In this document: piece after piece, positions 44,315 through 52,559 of the stretch
Position numbering within the stretch: the first letter of the stretch is position 1
Layout: each line of letters opens with the position of its first letter
Source of the DNA: Phycisphaerae bacterium
GTDB lineage: Bacteria > Planctomycetota > Phycisphaerae > UBA1845
Direction of reading: 5' to 3'
Assembly: GCA_029260075.1 (NCBI GenBank)
Contig: JAJDDY010000033.1
Span: 1-64,000 of the forward strand
Length of the DNA: 64,000 nt
The notes under the pieces: generated by a model
Database searches by the model: none
Told to the model about the DNA's origin: nothing
The model's input: only the letters and a program-made list of their open reading frames with translations
Made by a program: the position numbers and the translations under genes

Positions 44315-44885
44315 GGTAGTTTCTCCTTTTCTTAGTAATCAGACTGGGGGGTTTCAAGCGTATGCCGCCAGCGCGTCCGCGCGGTCGGTGCGTCACTGTC
44401 GCGAATCGCGGTAGCTGGTGGCGGCGTGATGCACTGGTTCGGGTCGGATTGTCCGGCACGACCAGCCGGGCTGTTCGGTAGATGCGATTCAGTCGGTGGG
44501 ATGCGTGGTTCAGAGTGACGTCGGTTGCGGTCGTCGGGGAGTCAGAAGGCGTGTCGTTCCACCACGGCGATGAACCCACGAGCAGCGTCAACGCGGCTGC
44601 GGCTGCGAGCGCGCCGCGCCGCCACCACCGCCGGTGTGTTTGTGTCGACGTTCGATCACCATCGACGTGAGGAAGGATCAGCGGGCAGTCGGGTTGCGCA
44701 TGGGCATACGCGCCGCGGAGTTGCGCAAAGTCTGCACGTAGCCGATCGTAATCGTCGGCGATGGACGCGCACGAAGCGCACAATCTGAGGTGCGTCTCGA
44801 GCGTGGCAAGATTGGCTGGCGACAGGTCATCGGCCAGCCGATCGGCCAACATCGAGTCACAGGCTGTGCAGGTTATTTCGTTCAT
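44211..44885 (-). CDS. Zinc-finger anti-sigma factor, possibly frameshifted near its end
   Basis: 224 residues as read. The N-terminal part has the anti-sigma zinc finger: CTACDSMLADRL, then LETHLRLCASCASIADDYD with HxxxCxxC. One membrane segment (about 91-108, GALAAAAALTLLVGSS) separates it from a polar outer part. It would hold the ECF sigma factor inactive at the membrane until a signal arrives. It overlaps the sigma gene by 29 bases. It also overlaps the next gene by 104 bases, reading through that gene's ribosome-binding site. One extra C in the C6 run on the coding strand (G6 at 44346-44351 area) would end it at a TAA just before that site, so the last 40 or so residues may be an artefact. 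Confidence 0.75.
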   Translation of the reverse strand: MNEITCTACDSMLADRLADDLSPANLATLETHLRLCASCASIADDYDRLRADFAQLRGAYAHAQPDCPLILPHVDGDRTSTQTHRRWWRRGALAAAAALTLLVGSSPWWNDTPSDSPTTATDVTLNHASHRLNRIYRTARLVVPDNPTRTSASRRHQLPRFATVTHRPRGRAGGIRLKPPSLITKKRRNYHVVPLEDPRSWHNTSDDSDDARIGPRGWPRARWG

Positions 44886-45375
44886 CGTTTGTCGCCATCC
44901 GCGATCGAAGACTTCGGATCGCCAGGTTCAAATTGCTCTTGATCGTACCCTCGGGACAGCCCAACGTTTCCGCTGCTTCGCGTGTCGATTGCCCGACGAT
45001 CATGCGAAGCAGGAGCACGTCGCGCTGCCTGGGTGGCAATGCGTCGATGGCCTGTCTTGTCGACTCGGGCCAAGTCGCATCCATCGGCGCACCGGCGATT
45101 GTGGCGTTGGCTTCGTCGATGGCGTCGAGCGTCGCGAAGCCGTGGGTCGCAGTCCGCCTGCGTTCGCGACAAATTCGCACCGCGAAACCCGCCGTCCATG
45201 ACCACCACGACACACCGGATTTTCGGCGCTCACGCCGCGCCCACGCACGCATGAGGGACTCTTGCGCGGCGTCTCGGGCGTGGTTGGCGCCTCCGGTCAG
45301 GGCGAGGCATAGGCGATAGATACGATTCGCCAGCTCTGCGAAGTCGGGCTCGCCGGGTTGCTTGTCGTTAGTCAC
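44857..45375 (-). CDS. RNA polymerase sigma factor, ECF subfamily
   Basis: 172 residues from GTG 45375. Region 2 is visible in IYRLCLALTGGANHARDAAQ and ESLMRAWARRE (core and -10 binding), and region 4 in LPPRQRDVLLLRMIVGQS followed by AAETLGCPEGTIKSNLNLAI (helix-turn-helix for -35 recognition). Regions 1 and 3 are absent, as usual for ECF factors. The next gene encodes a zinc-finger anti-sigma factor, overlapping by 29 bases, and then a secreted coiled-coil protein, forming a three-gene unit that probably senses envelope stress. No typical ECF promoter was recognised in the 260 bases upstream. Confidence 0.9.
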   Translation of the reverse strand: MTNDKQPGEPDFAELANRIYRLCLALTGGANHARDAAQESLMRAWARRERRKSGVSWWSWTAGFAVRICRERRRTATHGFATLDAIDEANATIAGAPMDATWPESTRQAIDALPPRQRDVLLLRMIVGQSTREAAETLGCPEGTIKSNLNLAIRSLRSRMATNDERNNLHSL

Positions 45376-45635
45376 ATCGTCGCATCGCGTTTGAGGTTAA
45401 TGCGGGCTGGGCTCTTATGGTTCAGTGGAATATGCGAAAAATGATCTTCCGGAAAGATGTGGACGTGAGAAATGTACCGGGGGCCTTGTAACGGCGGGTG
45501 CAATCCGGGTGACATCCGTGTATCGTTGTGGGCGTGTGCATGGGCGTTCGGAACGACGGTTCATGTCCTTCGGAATGCGCCGTTCGCCATGTTGCGGGTT
45601 GCGCTCCATGAGTCGCCGCGGTCGATTGGTGCAAC

Positions 45636-47180
45636 ATGTTTAGACTCAGCGTCTTGTTCGTAGGCCTCGGCGCCGTTGTACCGTTGATCCTGCTTACATG
45701 TCGAGCGGTCGGTCTGTCGTCCTCGCTATGCGTTGTCGTGATTGTAGCGGTCTGTTCGGCCGGGCTTCCTCTCGCATACCGCCGCCTTCCTGAGACTTCG
45801 GGCGGGCGTCGCCGCGATCGCCTGCTGTTCGGCTTCTGGTTCGTGCTGAGCGTGTTCGTCTGCTACCGCGTCGCAGGTCTTGCCGTGTTTATGGGCGATG
45901 TCGATCAATCGAAATACGCCATCGCTCCGCACATGCGCGAGCTATCCAATGAAGTGATGGCCAAACCATTTTTCGTGAAGCACAACTGCTTCACATGCTA
46001 CATTTTGGCCGCACACCTCGCAGACAACGGAATCCAGAATATCTACGACTCCTCGCATTATCGCGGTGCGAAAGAAAAGACGGTGATCCACCGGACGATC
46101 GGTGACAAACTCAACATCGACCGTTATCAATACCCTCCACCGTTTCTGTTACTGCCCAAGGCGCTATGGACTATTTCGCGGGATTTTTTCGAAGCCCGTA
46201 CCTACGGGTTCGTGTTGAGTTTGGTGTTGTTCGGTTTGACAGCGGTCGTGCTGGCTACGTGGTTGGGCGGGCGTGGGTTCGGTGCGCATTGGTTGATCTG
46301 GCCGGTTGTGCTCGCCGCCCCGATCGCACTGTCGTCGTTGCAGATTGGCAACGTACACTTCCTCATTCTCTGTATTTCGATTCTCGCGTTGCCGGCGTTT
46401 GAGACGAACCGCGATGCTCTTGGCGCCACGCTCCTCGGTTTCGCGATCGTGTCCAAGATTTTTCCCGGCGTGTTGCTCTTGTTTCTTCTCGCGCAGCGAC
46501 GATACCGCGCGGTGGTCACTACGGGCGTCGCTATGGTGGTCTACTGTCTGGCTGCGGCGATGATCTGGGGGGTCGAGCCGTATCGGGCGTTTGTCGAATA
46601 TCAGGTGCCGCGTTTGCTTAGCGGCGAAGCGTTTTCGTTCGCGTGGGAACACCTTCGGGCATTGACGGTCAATTCGTCTCTGGTCGGCGCATTGTTCAAG
46701 CTCGACAAGCTTGGTTGGCTTGGCGGCGTGAATCCGCGGAGCGTCGCCGGAATCGTCACGTGGGGTTACACGGCGGTGCTGGTGGTTGCGACGGTGGTCG
46801 CTGGTTGGCGTGTCGGTCGGAGATCCGGTGATGCATCGTCACCGGCGATCGAAGTGAACGCACGGGTTGTCCTCGCGCAACTTTGGGTTGCAATTCTTAT
46901 TCTGGGTCAACTCCGTAGCCCCTTTTTACCGTGGGGTTACGGCAACGTGGCCATCGTCTGGTTGCTCGCGTTGCTGCTGCCCGTGTCGGGGCGGAAATGG
47001 TGGATGGTCCTATTGATCGCGATCGGTTGGGCTGTGGCGACTGTACACATACCCCTTCCTGTTGGTCCGACGAGCGTGTCGCTCGATCTGGTCTACGGTT
47101 TGGTCACGCTGCTTGGGGTGCTGACCGTTTGTCTGACGATCGTTCTTCGGCGTCCTCGTGCTACCCCGCAAGCGGAATGA
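45636..47180 (+). CDS. GT87-like polyprenol-dependent membrane glycosyltransferase
   Basis: 514 residues with about ten to twelve hydrophobic segments. After the first helices comes an outer loop with NIYDSSHYRGAKEK, then DRYQYPPPFLLLPKALW, the YxYPP motif seen in the GT87 (DUF2029) family, in which an Asp in the first outer loop (here probably MGDVD) is catalytic. GT87 members add mannose from polyprenyl-phosphate mannose to lipid-linked glycans outside the membrane. This fits the lipid-sugar synthase at 33053-33799. The start at 45636 lacks a clear Shine-Dalgarno. A single gene, between an ECF unit and tatC. Confidence 0.78.
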   Translation: MFRLSVLFVGLGAVVPLILLTCRAVGLSSSLCVVVIVAVCSAGLPLAYRRLPETSGGRRRDRLLFGFWFVLSVFVCYRVAGLAVFMGDVDQSKYAIAPHMRELSNEVMAKPFFVKHNCFTCYILAAHLADNGIQNIYDSSHYRGAKEKTVIHRTIGDKLNIDRYQYPPPFLLLPKALWTISRDFFEARTYGFVLSLVLFGLTAVVLATWLGGRGFGAHWLIWPVVLAAPIALSSLQIGNVHFLILCISILALPAFETNRDALGATLLGFAIVSKIFPGVLLLFLLAQRRYRAVVTTGVAMVVYCLAAAMIWGVEPYRAFVEYQVPRLLSGEAFSFAWEHLRALTVNSSLVGALFKLDKLGWLGGVNPRSVAGIVTWGYTAVLVVATVVAGWRVGRRSGDASSPAIEVNARVVLAQLWVAILILGQLRSPFLPWGYGNVAIVWLLALLLPVSGRKWWMVLLIAIGWAVATVHIPLPVGPTSVSLDLVYGLVTLLGVLTVCLTIVLRRPRATPQAE

Positions 47181-47251
47181 CACGGCGTCGTTGCGCGGCC
47201 GACTCATTCGGTCAGTGAATACCTTGCCCTAGGTCGGCGGTCCATCGAGGG

Positions 47252-47380
47252 GTTGGGTGGCCCATGGCTTCAGCGCGTAGGGTGTGTCCCGGACGCGCCA
47301 TTCTCGTTTCATGACGGAATTGCTGGCTCTGTGTACAGCGCCATACGCCTCGCGGAAGGTGCGTCCGGGACACATCCTAC
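47252..47380. repeat. R4 half copy and R6 inverted repeat
   Basis: GGGTTGGGTGGCCCATGGCT (47250-47269 area) followed by TCAG is half of R4. Then a 23-base left arm at 47277-47299 (GTAGGGTGTGTCCCGGACGC plus GCC) matches the complement of the right arm at 47358-47380 in 21 of 23 positions. The 58 bases between carry no gene. The whole is 104 bp, the size of a small MITE or IS remnant. Confidence 0.75.
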
Positions 47381-47518
47381 CAATTAGCTTCGTTGGTCCG
47401 TACATGGGCGTGTGTTGGTTTCCGCACGCACAGATCAGCCTCGCTCTTGGGGATACACGCATCGTGTGGTTCCGCGCGAGCTTGTACAACACTGCACCTG
47501 TCCATAGAATTCGCGCCG

Positions 47519-48556
47519 ATGGCCACCGACACCGCACGTTCCATTCCGCAGCACACGCCAGGCGAGAACCCTGACGGCTTTGCCGAGTCGAAGACGATGT
47601 CTTTCGGCGATCACCTCGACGAGCTACGGACATGTATGATTCGGGCTCTCATTGGCACTGCGCTGGCCACGTTCGTTGCATTGTTCTTTGGCCAAGACAT
47701 CTTGAACATTGTGTGCCGGCCGCTGTTTGAGGTTCAGCAGGCCAACGGTCTTGCGCCGAGTCTTCAAATTCTCTCGCCGTCAGCAGGGTTTATCGAGTAC
47801 CTCAAAATCGGCTTCCTATCTGGGTTGCTCGTATCCACGCCGTGGGTGTTCTATCAAGCTTGGCGATTCGTGGCGTCGGGTTTGTACGAGAAGGAGCAGC
47901 GGTTCGTACGGATGCTACTGCCGTCGTCGGCTGTGCTGTTCGTCGGGGGCGTGCTGTTCCTTTATTTCGTCGTGCTGCCGATCGTGTTAGCGTTCTTCAT
48001 TCGGTTCAATCAGAGTTTCGGCACGTTCGTTCCGCAGGCGATTGTTGCAAAGGCCGATCAGCTGTCGCCGACGTCTGACGCATCGACCCGCCCGATTGGG
48101 ATGCACGGATTAAACGTTGATCTGCTTGTTCAAGATCCCAAGAGTCCCGCGCCGGGAACGGTGTGGTACAACACGACCACGCACCGATTGATGGTACAGA
48201 CCGACGAGGAGGTTTGGTCGACGTCGCTGGAGCGCGGGGCCGCGTCGCGGACGATGCAAAGTCAATTCGCCATCGACTTCTACGTTTCGTTTGTACTGTT
48301 GTTGGCGTTGGCGTTTGGCATCGCGTTTGAAACGCCGATTGTTGTGGTCTTCCTTTCGTGGAGCGGGATCGTTCCGGCTGCGACCATGATGCGAGGGCGG
48401 CGCTACATCCTGTTGGGTTCGGTGGTGTTGGCGGCTGTGCTTACGCCGCCCGACGTGGTCAGTCAGCTCTTGCTCGCCGCTCCGATGTACTTGCTGTTCG
48501 AGGTCGGCATTTTGGCGGCGCGAGTGCTCGAACGCGGGCGAGCGGTGGAGGCGTGA
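47519..48556 (+). CDS. tatC: Twin-arginine translocase subunit TatC
   Basis: 345 residues from ATG 47519; the open frame back to 47393 has no family support. TatC signatures: MSFGDHLDELRTCMIRAL (first cytoplasmic segment and helix 1), SAGFIEYLKIGFLSGLLVST, PWVFYQAWRFVASGLYEKEQ, FFIRFNQSFG and FGIAFETPIVVVFLSWSGIV. Six helices are expected. Between helices 4 and 5 there is an extra segment of about 70 residues (about 170-240, with PKSPAPGTVWYN and TDEEVWSTSLERG) that E. coli TatC lacks; a similar extension is, to my knowledge, seen in planctomycetes. TatC binds twin-arginine signal peptides in the inner membrane. No tatA or tatB lies next to it. Confidence 0.93.
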   Translation: MATDTARSIPQHTPGENPDGFAESKTMSFGDHLDELRTCMIRALIGTALATFVALFFGQDILNIVCRPLFEVQQANGLAPSLQILSPSAGFIEYLKIGFLSGLLVSTPWVFYQAWRFVASGLYEKEQRFVRMLLPSSAVLFVGGVLFLYFVVLPIVLAFFIRFNQSFGTFVPQAIVAKADQLSPTSDASTRPIGMHGLNVDLLVQDPKSPAPGTVWYNTTTHRLMVQTDEEVWSTSLERGAASRTMQSQFAIDFYVSFVLLLALAFGIAFETPIVVVFLSWSGIVPAATMMRGRRYILLGSVVLAAVLTPPDVVSQLLLAAPMYLLFEVGILAARVLERGRAVEA

Positions 48557-48578
48557 TGCGTAGCTGCCGGTAGAACGA

Positions 48579-48655
48579 GTGTGGCACCGGCTTCCAGCCG
48601 GTGATCCATTGGCGATTTCCTCCTTGATGACGAGCATTGCTCGACAGGCTGGCAG
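48579..48655 (-). mobile_element. R1 element, shortened, inverted
   Basis: The palindrome (48579-48606) is followed by CCATTGGCGATTTCCTCCTT and ends in CGACAGGCTGG. Read on the minus strand, this is the R1 order with the middle block shortened. It lies in the tatC-amidohydrolase gap, 53 bases before the amidohydrolase stop. Confidence 0.75.
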
Positions 48656-48707
48656 GGACGTTGATGGGTGCTAGGGCTGATCATGTGCTGTGCGCGAGTT
48701 GCGTGAT

Positions 48708-50405
48708 CTACGGGCTACGGTAGAGGATCGATCCGCCGACGATGGTGTAGTCTATCTTAGTGTCGGGGATTTCCGCTTCGGGGCAGGTGAGGATGTCGTT
48801 GGAGAGCACGACGATGTCAGCCAGTTTGCCGGGCGTTAGCGAGCCCTTGATGTGTTCCTCGAACGCACTGTAGGCCCCGTTGATCGTGTAGAGTTCGAGG
48901 GCTTCCATTCGGTTCACACGCTGCTTTGGGAAGAAGACCGACCCGTCCTTCGTGCGTCGCGACACGCTTGCATAATATGAAGCGATGGGGCTGACATCTT
49001 CGACGGGGGTGTCGGTGCCATTCGTGACGACGGCGCCAGACTGCATGAACTTCTGCCAAACGTACGCCCCTTCTTCTGCTCGGTCTTGACCCAATCTTGC
49101 GATGACGTACGGCGCGTCGGACGTGCAGTGAATGGCCTGCATCGAGGCGATGACGTCGAGCTGTGCGAAGCGGGGGATGTCGTCACGATGGACGTGTTGC
49201 GCGTGCTCGATTCGCCAGCGTAGATCTTGGAGCTTCGGGTGGTCGGCGAACGCCTGTTCGAAGATGTCGAGCACTTCGCGGTTGGCCCGGTCGCCGATGG
49301 CGTGAACGCACAGTTGGAAGTCGTGATTGATCGCGAGCCTCGCCGTCTCCGTTACGCTTTCAACACTCGCGGTGTTGAGCCCGCTACTGCTCGGAAGATC
49401 GGTGTAGGGTTCTAGCAGCCACGCTCCGCGCGAGCCGAGTGCGCCGTCGATCGAGCGTTTGATCGCCCGGACCGTCAGGTGGTTGTGGCCGACGCCGATC
49501 ATTTTGTAGCTGTGAAGATCGGCCGCTAGGGCTTCATTGCTGTCGCGGATCATCACCCAAAGTCGTGTACCAATGGCCCCTTCCTCGACCAGCTCTTTGA
49601 GGCCGTCGATGGTCTCGAATGACGATCCGGCGTCCTGAAAACTCGTAATGCCTTTCAAAAGGCACTCCTGGTCAGCCAACTCGACGATGCGGCGCAATCT
49701 CATCCGGCGCCGGGTCGGATCATTGTCAGCCTGAGCGGCGTGAACACGTCGAACCAAGTTGGCTGCGCGTTCTCGAAAGACGCCGGTCGGTTGCCCGTTT
49801 GCGTCTCGCAGGATCTCGCCGCCGTCCGGGTCTTCGGTGTTCTCGTCGACTTTGGCGAGTGCCATAGCCTTGGCGTTGAAGAAACAGGCGTGTCCGCTGG
49901 CGTGCGTGAGGCAGACTGGGTTATCGGGAGAAATCGCGCTGAGTGCGGCGTGCGTAGGGAACCCCTCGACGGAACCGGGCGGCGTATTGTCCCACTTTTC
50001 CTGATGCCACCCGCGTCCAAGAATCCATTCGCCGGGCTTCGCTTTCGCCACGGCCGTTTCGACCATGGCGATTACCTCGTCCCAGTTCTTCACGTTGTTC
50101 AGGCTTAGGTTGAGCTTGGATGATCCGAGGCTGGTGAAGTGGCCATGCCCTTCGATGAACCCGGGAATGGCCCGTCTTCCCGCGAGGTCGATCACGTTCG
50201 TTTGCGAGCCGATGTACCGATCGATTTCAGCGTCCGTGCCGACCGCGAGAATCCGATCGCCACGAACCGCCAACGCCTGCACTTCACCATAACGCTCGTC
50301 GACCGTGGCGATGTTTCCGTTACGCAGCACAAGGTCGGCCCGCATACACCCGCTCATGGTACACAGCAGGATGGTAAGGGCGCCAAGCAATCGTCGTGTG
50401 TTCAT
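48708..50405 (-). CDS. YtcJ-like amidohydrolase, predicted lipoprotein
   Basis: 565 residues from ATG 50405, with AAGGGAAC upstream. The N-terminus is a lipoprotein signal (RRLLGALTILLCTMSGC), with Cys at residue 20. Then ADLVLRNGNIATVDERYGEV and AIPGFIEGHGHFTSLGSSKL (metal-binding HxH), LCVHAIGDRANREVLDIFEQ, RWRIEHAQHVHRDDIPRF and VTNGTDTPVEDVSPIASYYA (catalytic Asp) identify an amidohydrolase of the YtcJ/amidohydrolase_3 type. These cleave amide or similar bonds in small molecules; substrates are mostly unknown. Anchoring on the periplasmic side is predicted. It stands alone, divergent from the YjdF-like gene. Confidence 0.9.
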   Translation of the reverse strand: MNTRRLLGALTILLCTMSGCMRADLVLRNGNIATVDERYGEVQALAVRGDRILAVGTDAEIDRYIGSQTNVIDLAGRRAIPGFIEGHGHFTSLGSSKLNLSLNNVKNWDEVIAMVETAVAKAKPGEWILGRGWHQEKWDNTPPGSVEGFPTHAALSAISPDNPVCLTHASGHACFFNAKAMALAKVDENTEDPDGGEILRDANGQPTGVFRERAANLVRRVHAAQADNDPTRRRMRLRRIVELADQECLLKGITSFQDAGSSFETIDGLKELVEEGAIGTRLWVMIRDSNEALAADLHSYKMIGVGHNHLTVRAIKRSIDGALGSRGAWLLEPYTDLPSSSGLNTASVESVTETARLAINHDFQLCVHAIGDRANREVLDIFEQAFADHPKLQDLRWRIEHAQHVHRDDIPRFAQLDVIASMQAIHCTSDAPYVIARLGQDRAEEGAYVWQKFMQSGAVVTNGTDTPVEDVSPIASYYASVSRRTKDGSVFFPKQRVNRMEALELYTINGAYSAFEEHIKGSLTPGKLADIVVLSNDILTCPEAEIPDTKIDYTIVGGSILYRSP

Positions 50406-50560
50406 CGAGAGTCGTTCCCTTCGTGCATTGGGCAGTCCAAGGATTCTGGTTATGCTGGAGGGGGAGCGTACACGGTTCGTTGCACTGCGGCAACGCATGG
50501 ATTCGATTCGGCGTAGTGCCCGCGGTTGTCACGTTGGCGATTCTGGGTCACAATCCAACC

Positions 50561-51181
50561 ATGCTGATCACTCGGCGCGAGCGCGTCGTACTTATCGTCA
50601 ACATTCTCTATGTCCTGGGCTTCGGCGTGGTCATGGTGCGCGAGTTGAACATCGAGTTCATGCTCTACACCGGTGTCATCGTCGCCATGGGGGCGTTGAT
50701 CGTATGGAAGCAGCGGACCGTTCGGCTGGAGCAGCCGGTGCTGTGGGGTTTGACGATTTGGGGCATGATGCATCTGGCTGGCGGCAACGTCCAAGTCGGC
50801 GATGGCGTGCTCTACAATGTCGAGTTGATCCGACTGATTCCGAAATACAATGTGCTTCGTTACGACCAAGTCGTTCATGCGTTCGGTTTCGGGTTGGCGA
50901 CGCTGGTTTTCCATCACCTGCTCCGACCGTACCTCCGGACCGACATCGCGCGCTCGCGCACGCTGCTGATTCTCGTCGTGCTCATGGGCTCGGGCATCGG
51001 AGCCATCAACGAAATCGTTGAGTTCATCGCGACGGAGACGGTACCGAAGACCAACGTCGGCGGGTACACGAACACCATGCTGGATTTGGTGTTCAATCTT
51101 CTTGGCGGAGTAGGTGCGGCGTGTCTCATAAGCGTTCGGCAGCGTCGCGAGTCGTCTACGACTTGCACACCTCGCGCGTAA
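50561..51181 (+). CDS. YjdF/DUF2238-like membrane protein
   Basis: 206 residues from ATG 50561; the open frame upstream to 50396 overlaps the amidohydrolase gene start on the other strand. About six hydrophobic helices. The conserved polar residues of the family are present in HLAGGNVQVGDGVLYN, YDQVVHAFGFGLATLVFHHL, GIGAINEIVEFIATE and GYTNTMLDLVFNLLGG. The biochemical role is unknown; conserved His, Glu and Asp in the membrane suggest a metal or proton function. The 3' end overlaps the facing truD gene by 26 bases. Confidence 0.8.
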   Translation: MLITRRERVVLIVNILYVLGFGVVMVRELNIEFMLYTGVIVAMGALIVWKQRTVRLEQPVLWGLTIWGMMHLAGGNVQVGDGVLYNVELIRLIPKYNVLRYDQVVHAFGFGLATLVFHHLLRPYLRTDIARSRTLLILVVLMGSGIGAINEIVEFIATETVPKTNVGGYTNTMLDLVFNLLGGVGAACLISVRQRRESSTTCTPRA

Positions 51182-52388
51182 CGCTCGTGGCGTATGAACC
51201 CGGCGGTAGGGTGAAGTCGATCTGAAGAAACGGACCGCGATCGTCGGTGCCGTCCGTGATGGCGAGTTCCGTAAGCGGTACGCGAAGCGGTCGACGGGCG
51301 CCGTCGAGTTTGACGCCGGTCGTCTTCTTGAGTCGATCGCGGTCTACCCCTACGGATGCGAGCGTTTCGGTTTCGATGAGACCCGGATCGCCCTGTGTTT
51401 CCTTCATTTTCCGCCCGAATAGGGGCCCGCTCGGCGATATTTCAAACGCAGCCGACCGTGGCTGCTCCTTGGTTTCATCCTCTACGAGGAAGCACGCCCC
51501 GTTGCGGTGGATCCAAGCCACGTCGCCTCGCCGCACGCGGTCGAGTTCGTTGATTCTACGTTTCAACACCAGGTTGAACATTTCGCTTTGGGTGGCTGAG
51601 AGATACAAGCGGCGCATCGATCGATCGACGGCGCGCCAGGCTTTGTGCGCGTCGCCATTGTGTTCAACAAGTTCACGACACACACGTGCGGGGTTGTTCA
51701 TTCCTCGTGGCCAAGCGCGGGCGGCGGACTCAAGGTCGCCCTTGTCGAATAGTTCGCGCGCTCGACGGACGGGGCCATGGTCGACCGCTTCGGGACGACC
51801 GAGCATAAGCGCCAGCGCGAGATCGAAATCCTCGGCCAGCACGGCGCGGCCGATGCGTGCGTTGTCGCCACGGACGCCGAACCGCTGCGGTCCGAAGTAG
51901 TTGGGCACGCCGCCGGATTGGAGCACGTTAAGAATTGCCTGTGCCCGCGAAATTGGCGAGGCGATGGCGTCGCGCAGCTTAATGGCGAAGCGGTTGCCCG
52001 CGAGATGGCCGAGCTTGATCTTGTTCCCATGGCGGGTGACCGACGTGATGGGTAGGCGCGGCACGTCTAGTGCTTCCACGCGCTCGGCGGGTTCGTGCTC
52101 GATGCTGAGTCGCTGGCGTGTGACGCCGTGGGCGTCCTTGAGGCCGGCGTAGCCGATGTCATTGGGGTTGCGGGTGAGGGCGCGGGCGATCTGGCGAATG
52201 GCGTCCGGAGTGGTCAGGCCCCGTTTTTCGATCGTGAAGTAAATGTGCGTACCCTCGCCGCTGGCTTCGTATCGTGGAATTTCTTCGACCACGAAATCTT
52301 CGTCGTAGCGTTTGATGGCCCCGCCGACACCGGGAAGGTCCGGCGTGCGGTAGGGAAGCTCTGTTTGGGATTCTGCGGTTGCTGACAT
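51156..52388 (-). CDS. truD: tRNA pseudouridine synthase D
   Basis: 410 residues. Motifs: GAIKRYDEDFVVEEIPRYEA, IGYAGLKDAHGVTRQRLSIE with the catalytic Asp at residue 85, GNRFAIKLRDA, GVPNYFGPQRFGVRGDNARI and YLSATQSEMFNLVLKRRI, then PGLIETETLASVG. TruD converts U13 of tRNA-Glu to pseudouridine in E. coli. Compared with E. coli TruD (349 residues), there is an extended C-terminal part. The gene faces and slightly overlaps the YjdF-like gene, and R2 hairpins lie in its upstream region. Confidence 0.95.
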   Translation of the reverse strand: MSATAESQTELPYRTPDLPGVGGAIKRYDEDFVVEEIPRYEASGEGTHIYFTIEKRGLTTPDAIRQIARALTRNPNDIGYAGLKDAHGVTRQRLSIEHEPAERVEALDVPRLPITSVTRHGNKIKLGHLAGNRFAIKLRDAIASPISRAQAILNVLQSGGVPNYFGPQRFGVRGDNARIGRAVLAEDFDLALALMLGRPEAVDHGPVRRARELFDKGDLESAARAWPRGMNNPARVCRELVEHNGDAHKAWRAVDRSMRRLYLSATQSEMFNLVLKRRINELDRVRRGDVAWIHRNGACFLVEDETKEQPRSAAFEISPSGPLFGRKMKETQGDPGLIETETLASVGVDRDRLKKTTGVKLDGARRPLRVPLTELAITDGTDDRGPFLQIDFTLPPGSYATSVTREVCKS

Positions 52389-52442
52389 GGTGGGTAGTCT
52401 AATGCAATCGCGGTTCGTTTGTAGTCGCGTTGGGCGAGGATG

Positions 52443-52504
52443 GGTGCGAGAAAGGATTCACGCACCAGCGGTCACCTGCTGGGACGAGAATCCTTTCTCG
52501 TCCC
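52443..52504. repeat. Two R2 hairpins with different stems
   Basis: 52443-52466 has arms GGTGCG/CGCACC with loop AGAAAGGATTCA. 52481-52504 has arms GGGACG/CGTCCC with the loop in the other direction, AGAATCCTTTCT. The second stem version occurs nowhere else in the window. They lie between the divergent truD and Kdo transferase genes. Confidence 0.9.
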
Positions 52505-52559
52505 TCGATCGCCACGCCGTGTTGCTGTGTCGACACTCCAAATGTACGATTCGCGGCCG

